A DNA stretch of 64,000 bases from Nymphalis io (taxonomy: Eukaryota > Arthropoda > Insecta > Lepidoptera > Nymphalidae). Below are positions 55,401 to 64,000 of the stretch, in pieces. A program made the translations under genes and the position numbers. The notes under the pieces are model-generated. The model saw only the letters and a list, made by a program, of their open reading frames with translations. It searched no databases and was not told the DNA's origin. The DNA lies in the NCBI RefSeq assembly GCF_905147045.1, contig NC_065890.1, positions 62,001-126,000 on the forward strand, read 5' to 3'. Positions within the stretch are counted from its first letter, which is position 1. Each line of letters starts with the position of its first letter.

Positions 55401-58400
55401 CTACCGTGTCTCCAGATCGTCGTCGTCCTCTTCACCGATGCCCGCATCGGCGCTGATGGTCGGCGACAGTAGGAGCTCACGAGGTAATGGACGCCCCTCA
55501 GGTGGTCTGGCATGCAGCGGTGCTATACCGTGGAGGTGTACGCTCGCACTGCTATCTGCCTTAGCAAATAGCGAGCGAGCGAGCTTGCGGACGAACTCCT
55601 CCACGGTGGGCGTCCTGGTGTCTCTATGGATGACATCATTTCTGACGTACCTCGGAGCTCCTACAATCAAGCGTAGGCATCGGTTCTGTTGGATCTGAAT
55701 CCTCCGCTTCTGGTACGCTGAGCAGAGTGCGTACCAGGCGGGGGCCGCATACGTCAGGCGCGAGCGGACGTAGACACCGTAGACCCTCAGTCTGGTCTTC
55801 AACGGAAGCCGCGACGTGAAGAGGGTGTGCAGCTTAGACCGGGCAGCCGCGGCATGACTCACCACCTTGTTAACGGTGGGTATCATGCGCAGCCTGCGGT
55901 CCAAGTGACACCCCAAGTAGCAGACTGAGGTCTGCCATCCCACGTCCTGGCCTCGGAAGGTGAGCCGACGCATCGGCTTGTCAGCACCGACAAGCAGAGC
56001 GGCCGTCTTACCAACGTTGACAGCCATCCTCCACTTGTCTAGCCAATCCGGTATCAGATCCAACACGCGTTGCATCCTGTTTATGGCGACGATCTGGTGG
56101 TAGGACGACGAAAAGAATGCGCTGTCGTCCGCGTACAGGGCCAGCATCACATCCTCTTCACCCTCTCGCAGATGGCCGCGAAGGGTAGGGATGTCGTCCG
56201 TGTACACCGCGTATAGACGCGGTGACAGGCAGCTACCCTGGGGTACTCCGGCTCGAATGGGGCGCGGCTGAGAATCCGCGCCTTCCACCGAGACATAGAA
56301 GCTTCGGCCTTCCAAAAACGACGCCACTACTCGCACATACGCGAGAGGCGCCGAGGTGTTCAAGAGCTTAGCCAGGAGTCCGGCATGCCACACCCGGTCG
56401 AAGGCCTTCTCCATGTCGAGAAAGACCCCGACGGTGGGATGCCCTTTGTTTCGCTCACTGGCTAAGTGGCTAAGAACTCTCGCCAGCTGGAGCGTCGTTG
56501 AGTGGTCGCTGCGGAATCCGAACTGCTCCTCGCGCAGGGGCAGGTGAGGCGCGAGTCTCCGCAGCAACAGACGCTCGAACAGCTTGGCGATGTGCGAGAG
56601 TAGCGTGATAGGCCGATAGCTTTTTTTTTTTTATAGAATAGGAAGGTGGACGAGCATATGGGCCACCTGATGGTAAGTGGTCACCAAACGCCCTTAGACA
56701 TTGGCATTCTAAGAAATGTCAACCATCACTTATAGCCAATGCGCCACCAACCTTGGGAACTAAGATTTTATGTCCCTTGTGCCTGTAATTATACTAGCTC
56801 ACTCACCCTTCAAACCGGAACACAACAATATCAAGTATTGCTGTTTTGCGGTAGAATATCTGATGAGTGGGTGGTACCTACCCAGACGAGCTTGCACAAA
56901 GCCCTACCACCAGTAAGATAGATAGGAGGGGAGGGCGATAACCTTCCCTCTCTTCCACGCCTCGGGGAAGTGTCCGGTCCGGAGTATCCCGTTAAATGCA
57001 CTCGCGAGCGCTACGAGGCATTTGTTGGGTAGCTGCATCAACGCGGCGTTGGTAATTCCGTCGGGGCCTGGCGCCTTCCTCTTCGGTAGTCGGAAGACGG
57101 CCTTCCGCAGCTCGGACAGAGAGATATAATCGTCTCCCTGGAGCGGCGGGATTGGGGCCGACAGGAATACCTCCACTTGATAGACGATGATGATCGCCGC
57201 GTGATGATGGACGACATCGAACTTAGATAAGTCCGGTGGGTTGGGGGTAAATTGACCCTCCAAATATTCCCTCAGGATCTCTGCTCTGTCGCTGGCGGAA
57301 TATCTTCTGTTACCCGCTCGATCTAGGAGCGGGTAGACAGGCGAGTCATGTCCGGTAAGCTGTTTGCAGAGGTGGTACAGCGTAGTGTCGTGCTCGGATG
57401 CTCGATCGATGGTGGATTCCCAGTAGTCATCCTCGAGAGCCACGAGCGCACGCGACACTTCCTCTGCAATCCTGTTGAGGTCACGCTTCACCCTCAGGCA
57501 GCGCGTTCGCGCCCATAGTCGGCGAAGATTACGCTTCTTCCTCAGTTTCACTCGGAGCGAGCTCGGCAGCTGGTCCTGACGACTTCTCGGCGTGTTTCCT
57601 TGAGAGGTGGCTGCTTCTTTGGCTTTCTGGATCGCCTCAGAAATTTTAGAAGCAGCTCCTTCTACATCTTCAGTCGTCGCGATCGGGACCGTGAGCTCAA
57701 ACTCCGAGAGCTCTGAGGAGTAGCGCCCCCAGTCGACCCGCAAACGAGGGGAGCGGGGCACTGTGAAGTCGCGCTGGAGGGCGATTGTGACCACAATCGG
57801 TAGGTGCTGTGTGTTGAGGTCGTAGTTCATCTCAACATCGATGGGTGCGTCTAGTCGGTGGTGCAGCACGATGTCCAGGACGTCCGGCTGGTACGTAGGA
57901 TTAGTCGGTATGTGGGTCGGCGCTCCTGGACCCAACACACCGCAACCCTGTCGTTCGCTATCCTCGAGCAGGTGCCTACCCGCCTGGGTGATGACGCGTG
58001 AGCCCCAAGCGTGGTGCTTCGCGTTCAGATCACCCACGATCAGTGTAGGCATCGGCGAGTCAATAAGCGATTGGACATCGGTGCTGCAGAAAACCTGTCC
58101 GGGTGGCTTGTAGGCGGCAGCAGCAGCTCCGTCTCACCAGCATGCACACGCACCCCCTGCGTACGTAGGCTCACAAACGGTGCATGTGCAAGTTCTTCGT
58201 GTATGATATCCCTCCTCACCAGGGCTGCAGTTCCTCTGAATGGGCAGCCCCGGGGAGAGACTTCATCTCGCCGATACACGAAGAAGTTCGGGATTCGGAG
58301 CTCGATTTCGGCCGAGAGCTTCGTCTCGCCCAGGAGGATTACGTGAATATCCTGCGACTGGGCGAGTAGGGTCAGCTCCCGGATATGGCCGCGTATGCCA

Positions 58401-58432
58401 CCTGGGTTCCAATAAAGTATTCTCAGCTGGAA
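55401..58432 (-). pseudogene. Jockey ORF2 endonuclease/reverse transcriptase, frameshifted and SINE-interrupted
   Basis: The endonuclease begins QLRILYWNPGGIRGHIREL, with ILLGETKLS. A frameshift near 58113-58118 occurs at LLLP/AYKPPGQVF, within a (GCTGCT)n stretch. The next frame carries LIVGDLNAKHHAWGS and runs to KRKAPGPDGITNAAL and WKRGKVIALP. A SINE (56621-56915) interrupts there, with about a dozen codons missing between ALP and YRPITLLSH. RT continues with EEQFGFRSDHSTT, FLDMEKAFDRVWHAG, AGVPQGSCLSP and ALYADDSAFFS, and a normal C-terminus ends at 55401. No ATG starts ORF2; the frame opens after a TAA at 58435-58433, overlapping the ORF1 end. Catalytic residues are intact but the protein is broken in three ways. 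Confidence 0.87.
56621..56915 (-). mobile_element. SINE-A copy 6, inserted in the jockey ORF2
   Basis: Full-length minus-strand copy with a T run at 56621-56632 (its A tail) and end ACCACCAGTA at 56915. GATAG occurs at both edges (56615-56619 and 56917-56921), at best a very short duplication, and host codons are missing at the junction. Confidence 0.88.
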
Positions 58433-59478
58433 TTAAGCTTCGCAAGAGCGGCTATTCCAGCTGAGATGGCAGGTATTATGTCCTGGCCTTGTGTATAGGC
58501 GACCAGGATCGCTGTCAGTGCCTCCATGAAGATCCGGACGATGATGGTGGTGTCCGGGCCTTTCGCACTGGCCGAGGTTGTCAACTGCACAGGGGGCGCC
58601 AGAGTTGTTGGGGGTGCAAGCTTAGCTCGCACCTCCGTGGCTTTTTTCACAGGAGGTGGCTGCTTTGTTCGCTGGTCGACTACTATCGTCGCTCTGGGTT
58701 CTGCGACGATAGGGTGACCGACCACCTGCTTAGGTGCTACCGAGGGGACACGCTCCCTGTCCCCCTTTGGCTGTGCTCTCGGTCCGTTCGGGCGAGGGGC
58801 GGGCACGTTAATGCCCCTCCTTCGTGCTTCTTTCTCGAAGACCGGGTACCTCCGGTCCTTTGCTGTGTGCGCCTTTGCACAGTTTGCGCACGTTGGTGGA
58901 TCTGATAGTGGTCTCGGGCAGTCCCGTGCCAGGTGTTTGCCGGCGCAACGAACACACTTCTGTTGCCTGTGGCAATTGGCCGAGGAGTGGCCAAATGCCT
59001 GGCAGCGGTGGCATTGAGGTGGGCTCTTCGCGCCTCTCCAAGCCTCGATCAGCAGTCCGGGCATGCACAGGAGCTCAGTAGTTCTATATAGTCTTGTGAG
59101 CTCCTGCTCCTTCAGGTACACCAGCTGGACGAAATAGGTGCACCCATGTCGACCTCTTCCGCCTGGGATCGCCTTCGCGCTCTGCGCAGGGAACCCTAAA
59201 CTGCGCAGGGCGGCGATCACCTCTTCCGGGGGTGTGTCGAGTGGCAGCCCCCTAATGGCCACCTTGGTTGGCAGTTCCGCGGCTGGGCTATAGCAGAACC
59301 AGGATATAGTCTTATCCTGGTTCATAGCCTCAGTCAGATGGCGCTGAATGACCCGAAACTCCTCCGCGGATCCGGGCAAGAAGCGCACTCCCTTTCCTAA
59401 AGGGCGTGCGTTCGGGGCGTGTCCAAGTTTATTCTTCAGCACCTCAAAGTGCCTCGTCCAGTTCGGTAAGCGCTCCGC
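58423..59478 (-). pseudogene. Jockey ORF1, nucleic-acid-binding gag-like protein
   Basis: The frame starts at the truncation (ERLPNWTRHFEVLKNKLGHA, GKGVRFLPGSAEEFRVIQRH). It includes the domain found next to zinc knuckles in X-element/jockey ORF1 proteins (TKVAIRGLPLDTPPEEV, ALRSLGFPAQ, FVQLVYLKEQEL), and then knuckles CHRCQAFGHSSANC and CVRCAGKHLARDC. The third begins CANCAKAHTA but has RRYPVF where family members usually have a Cys, so the last zinc ligand may be lost. A basic/Pro-rich stretch and a hydrophobic C-terminus follow. The stop TGA at 58425-58423 overlaps the start of the ORF2 frame. The original N-terminus is missing. Confidence 0.85.
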
Positions 59479-59489
59479 TTATGGAGAAT
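59479..59489. repeat. Jockey LINE target-site duplication, right copy
   Basis: TTATGGAGAAT, identical to 55188-55198, at the 5'-truncated end of the element. Confidence 0.9.
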
Positions 59490-60469
59490 GTTTTATATAT
59501 TATCCACTTTGCTGTAACTCGACACTAGATGGCGCTATAGTACAACAGCCGTTCAACCGATATCTATGACAATTGGCATATATGCACAGGCACGACAACA
59601 TCTGCTGGGTATTGCTAGTTTAATGTGCTTAAATTCTAATATACACGTTTAATGTTTTTGTTTATTGTAGCGATATGATCACGTACTCTTCGAGGTATAC
59701 GAGACTGGATAACCGAGACAATCATCTATCACACGACATCAAATCGAGGTAAATGAAGAGAACCTAATCACATCGATCAGTGCTCCAAACAAACCCTAAT
59801 ACTTGTTTTCTCATAAGCAGTGAAGGTTTTCACGTGAAATAATTATTATCCGAATAAATAAAATAGTTACTATTAATATTCGGAATTTATTTGGTGATAC
59901 GATATGTGTGACAATTTGTGTTCGTCGGTTCATACATATTGGACATGCGTTACAACACATTTATAGCTCCTATTGCTTAGTTATACCTCAATTGTTGTAC
60001 CAATTGTTGTAGACCAGTGGACGACACAACTACATTGATATATACACTACATATTAGATACATGTAGCTTCATAGATATTAGAAATGTGCGGACTTAAAC
60101 CCAAGAAAACATTTATTATTAGATCACTTATTATTTAGTATACTGTCAGACATTAATACCAAATTGCTTTGTTCCGAATTAAAGATTAGGTTTAATTATA
60201 TGAGAATTATAGGTGAGAATTATAGACACAAGGATCATAAAATTTTAAATGATATGGCTTATACTTATCTCAGTACCTACCAGTATGTACCAGTTTTCTC
60301 GTTAAATTCTTGCGACACGTCAGGTGAGCGCGAGTAGACCAAGAACATCGCAAAAATCAGACGGTGAACTGCTTAAGACGGTAACTGCTAATTAAGATTT
60401 CATAAGGAAATCAATGAATGCTAGCAACTTTGTACTCCATGGTGTTGGTTATTTTAGAGATATATTACT
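59490..60469. other. AT-rich spacer
   Basis: No gene, RNA or classified repeat recognised. Confidence 0.4.
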
Positions 60470-60667
60470 GCGTAGAATTCCGAAGCCCTGAATTCTAATT
60501 CCGAGTTGGGCCAGTAAAATGTTATTGGGTTTTTTATTGAGAAATTATTTTTTGTGGGTGTATTAATTTGGCCGGCAACACACCTGAAAGGCCCCTGGTG
60601 TTGCAGATGTGCATGGTCGATATGGGTCACTTTCCATCAGGTGAGACCCGTTTTCCCTGTATTCCAT
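60470..60667 (+). mobile_element. Composite SINE fragment (SINE-B head, different 3' tail)
   Basis: The first part (GAATTCTAATTCCGAGTTGG, GCCAGTAAAATGTTATTGGG) resembles the SINE-B head. The second part (CCGGCAACACACCTGAAAGG, CCCCTGGTGTTGCAGATGTG, CATCAGGTGAGACCCGTTTT, TATTCCATAAAAAAA) is the 3' end of another lepidopteran SINE I recognise. The middle is missing or rearranged. Confidence 0.5.
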
Positions 60668-60888
60668 AAAAAAACTATAATATCCTGCTCACTTGACGAA
60701 GCAGTCATAAGGACATAACTAATGTTTTTGTTTTTAAAATATACACCAAAACACTATAATTTTAAAATATATTGTAGGAGGAATAGTTGTATTAGTTAAG
60801 CGAATAAATCAATACAGTTTACTATTTAAACGACGATCCCAAATGTTAAAAATATAACATTGATTCAAAGAAACAACGAATATCCTAC

Positions 60889-60924
<36 letters not shown>

Positions 60925-61344
60925 ATAAAACAATTAAGGTTTACACTTCTTATAAATAATATATTATCAATAAACCAATTACACGTGACTCAAAATAATT
61001 AAAATTGAAAAGATATTTCAGTATTTCGGTTTCCACAATTAATTTTATTTGCGAATAATTTATTCTCACGCCGATAAAATTCAGTCGCTACTTCAGTTTT
61101 GATTCAATAATGATAATGACTGAAGTGAAACGAACTGAATAAACATCGTCCTTTATTGAACTCGTTTTGTTCAAATATTTATATTCCTACATATAAAATT
61201 ATAACTAATCTCTTTATACTCCTGTACAGACTATTATTAATATGTCGTATGTTAATATGTTGCTATTTTATTTAGGCAATTATAACTTGACGTAGTTTTC
61301 GAGAAAATTAATTAAATGTCTTAGAGAAAATAATACATACTAAA
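60668..61344. other. AT-rich spacer with (TA)n
   Basis: Contains a (TA)n microsatellite at about 60893-60919. Nothing else recognised. Confidence 0.45.
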
Positions 61345-61510
61345 ACAAGCAGCTTGGTCTACTGGCTATCTGATAATCCAGAGATTCCGAGGTCCTGCTT
61401 TTAAACCCCGGATCAAGTAAATAAAGTCTATAAAGAGTTTTATGCTTGAACTCTTTTGAGCTGTTTGTGCATCGAATTATGAGAGTGAATAGAAAGCGCC
61501 CTATAATATA
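61345..61510 (+). mobile_element. Decayed SINE-B copy with tRNA-like head
   Basis: CAGCTTGGTCTACTGGCTAT (A-box-like), TCCGAGGTCCTGCTTTTAAA and CCCCGGATCAAGTAAATAAA (B-box-like) are followed, after a deletion, by CATCGAATTATGAGAGTGAA and AGAAAGCGCC. This matches the head and 3' half of SINE-B. Confidence 0.5.
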
Positions 61511-62758
61511 TACTTAGTTGCAAAAATAGATTAAGAGGTCATCGTCATCGCCATCATCATTATAATATATACATACATAATGATGCAACATAGTTATAAT
61601 CATAACGATATAAGAAAACAATAATAATAACCAACGAGTATGTACTAATATCTCTGTACAGCGATACACAATAATATCAGAACGAGTAAAGTTTGAGGCA
61701 AACAAAACAGGACGAGCATTCCATGGCTTATTCCGGGATCGTATTTCGTTCAGAGTGGCGCGACATGCATTTCACAGCTTCACAGTTCCTGTGTCGTGTT
61801 ACAGCAATAATTCAGCTGTTGCTTAGCGTCATGTCTCGTACTAGATTTGTGATGAGTCACTTATGACATTGACGTAACCTTTCCCACTTGCATGTAGATA
61901 AAAACATTGATTATTAATTTTAAAAATAATAACACTGCAAACAATTGAAATGAACACTTGCAATTGTGGTAAGAATACAGTATTTCGTCGTTAAATTTTA
62001 ATTGTCTCGGCAAAATATTAAACAGTCAAAGCGGTTTTAACGGAAGTAATATTAATTCAGACATTTAATACTGCGTACACGACTTATTGTTGGTGATCGA
62101 ATCGCAGCTTTTTTTTTCGCTGGATTCTTTTTTTTCGGAATAATACAATCAACATGATAACCGCGGTGCAATCATCTAACCAAATGAAAATTGACGCGAA
62201 AAAGTTTTTGATATTATTTTGCGCATCACATAACAGAATTGTGACTCGAGTTTTACTCGAACTTCACTTTAAATAAAATGAAAATTTTGATTTTTTTGAC
62301 ACGTTAAACTAACCCATAATCAGTGTTTCCGAAGATAATTTTAAACTGAATACCGAAATAACGGAAACATTATCTACTAAATATATGATGGCATTTTTTT
62401 GGCTTGGTCGATGTTTAAAACATTTTAATAATTGAAAAACCGAAATAGAGTTAACTTCGTTCTCGTTTTAAATTCCGCTAACACGATCATGTCTGCCGTC
62501 ACATGAAATCGACGCACTCACCAACACAGATCACTGCACGGAGCGTTTTTTTTCACCACTTTCAATATTGCTTCTCCTGAATCCAATACCAAGTATTTTT
62601 AGAGCAGTTGGTCATATTACACTGCAATATGCCTGATAGCTGACTCCCTTACTTTCCTTCATTATATAACATCACATAAGGAAGATATCCTGCTCACATC
62701 ACTTTGAAGATTACATTAATTTAATTACTATCGTCAGTCATCTTTATACTTTTCACCG
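61511..62758. other. AT-rich spacer
   Basis: No gene, RNA or classified repeat recognised. Confidence 0.4.
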
Positions 62759-62764
62759 ACATCT

Positions 62765-63055
62765 TTTTTTTTATAGAATAGGAAGGCGGTCGAGCATATG
62801 GGCCACCTGATGGTAAGTGGTCACCAACGCCCGTAGACATTGGGATGTAAGAGATGTTAACCATCGCTTACATCATCAATGCGCCACCAACCTTGGGTAC
62901 TAAAATGTTATGTCCCTTGTGCCTGTAATTACTCTGGCTGATCCACCCTTCAAACCAGAACACAACAATACCAAGTACTGCTGTTTTGCGGTAGAATATC
63001 TGATGAGTGGGTGGTACCTACCCAGACGAGCTTGCACAAAGCTCTACCACCAGTA
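62765..63055 (-). mobile_element. SINE-A copy 7
   Basis: Full-length minus-strand copy with a T run at 62764-62772 and end ACCACCAGTA at 63055. ACATCT at 62759-62764 and 63056-63061 flanks it as a 6-bp duplication. The internal blocks match the other copies closely, so it is relatively young. Confidence 0.88.
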
Positions 63056-63061
63056 ACATCT

Positions 63062-64000
63062 ACTCTGACATCTAATGTGAAAGAAGCAAAGGCCATGTTA
63101 ACTTTTGAATTACGTCTAGTAGACAATTCTAAACTACCCGAAGAAAACAGAATCATTTTTAGAATATAATTACTTGCTTTAATATAATTAATATTCATTA
63201 CTATTCTCAAAGGATATATTCGTATATAAATATTTCTTAATAAAATTGAAGTCGTCATTTTTTCATTCAATTTGTTAAATGCAATGTTACTTAATATTTA
63301 CGAGTTATGACAAATATTATCAAAAGTCTATTTGATATTATGTCAGTTAAGTCTGAAGTTAAACAAATTATACGGAGTTAAAGTAACATAATATAAGCGG
63401 CGCGCGCGGGTCGCGGCCGCCTCGTGTACATTCATATTTCTTCAAATCTGTTTGTTGTTGTCTCCAATTTGCATTTATATCGAATCGAGCTGCCTATTTT
63501 TGGTTATTTTGTTTTTTATTTAATCTGTTAACAAAATGTAATGTTTTATTTTTACGTCATGCTACTCGCATTTAATGAATAAAACAGAAAAAGCGTTATC
63601 GCACACAAGTTCTGTATAAACATTTGTATGTATGTGGAAATTCAGCTTTATATTAGCACAAAACACACTGACGGCGATGAGAGCTCCGTATGTCTCACCG
63701 GTGTCAGAGACGCGGCTCGTCAGTCGTCGACGCTGCGGGGAAACTAAAGGAGAGCACAAAAGGCGACTATCTAGAAGATTCTGAACTACAACCAATTAAT
63801 GGTGCTTTGTAATTGAGATTGCTCCATTATAAACAAGCTAGCCGAATACCATGCAGACCAGTTTAGGAGTCGAAAATATCAATTCAACACGACACAATGA
63901 AAACAACTGACATGCAACAATTGTGGAGACAAATAAAATTGTAATCCTAGTATTTATATCAGAAATGAGGGTAGAGTGACTGAATAATAAATTCACCACG
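63062..64000. other. Spacer with a CpG-rich spot
   Basis: GGCGCGCGCGGGTCGCGGCCG at 63400-63420 and moderately GC-rich sequence at 63670-63760 stand out. On the minus strand, GACACCG|GTGAGAC at about 63694 is donor-like, after a GC-rich stretch that is open in one frame. Nothing is firm enough to call a gene. Confidence 0.3.

Larger units (their letters stand above)
55199..59478 (-). mobile_element. Jockey-clade LINE with 11-bp target duplication
   Basis: A 4.28-kb minus-strand element including a 295-bp SINE insertion. It is 5'-truncated within ORF1 at 59478 and ends at 55199. Its 3' UTR includes a (GTAATC)n-like run (about 55357-55374) and ends ...GGACCATTGATG with no poly(A). TTATGGAGAAT flanks both ends. 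Confidence 0.88.

Overview
This window is nuclear DNA of an insect, very probably a moth or butterfly. The host sequence is AT-rich and intron-poor in coding signal. It carries SINE types I associate with Lepidoptera (a tRNA-Lys-like SINE, a tRNA-headed SINE containing GGGCCAATAAAAAGTTATTG-like sequence, and a ~290-bp SINE seen here in at least seven copies). It also carries non-LTR retrotransposons of the RTE, Proto2/RTE-like, R1/LOA-like, jockey and CR1/jockey-like groups. I see no prokaryotic operons, CRISPR arrays or viruses.

Host genes lie mainly in the first 7.5 kb. A four-exon OPA3-family gene (exons 1300-1380, 2176-2362, 2476-2555, 2642-2803; 169 codons) is reconstructed with phase-compatible splice sites and matches the family from its first residues to its C-terminal coiled coil. 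A second, unidentified three-exon gene (6095-6218, 6353-6429, 7090-7368; 159 codons) encodes a predicted secreted protein with four cysteines and a polybasic tail. Two more possible initial coding exons (22268-22375 and 49990-50226) have good splice donors but no partner exon that I could find. They would belong to genes with very long introns.

The rest is largely transposon sequence with AT-rich spacers. A CR1/jockey-like LINE (11403-14990) and an internally deleted Proto2-like LINE (15380-16557) lie on the plus strand. From 24037 to 31920 a minus-strand RTE element is split by a GC-rich, 5'-truncated R1/LOA-like element (24419-29115) flanked by a perfect 15-bp target-site duplication. A nearly intact CR1-like LINE occupies 36590-39816. 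At 50430-52310 a SINE is interrupted by a Proto2-like LINE with an 11-bp duplication. At 55199-59478 a jockey LINE with an 11-bp duplication is itself interrupted by a SINE. All autonomous elements seen carry at least one disabling lesion.

The most informative structural signals are: (1) the shared 3'-terminal motif of the common SINE and the 11.4-15.0 kb LINE, at identical distance from the poly(A), which suggests a LINE/SINE partnership; (2) six perfect inverted repeats with 12-24-bp arms and 3-7-nt loops, two of which are clearly new inverted copies inside known elements; and (3) three nested insertions with readable junctions. I found no convincing new defence or enzymatic system. The unidentified secreted protein is the best candidate for undescribed biology.
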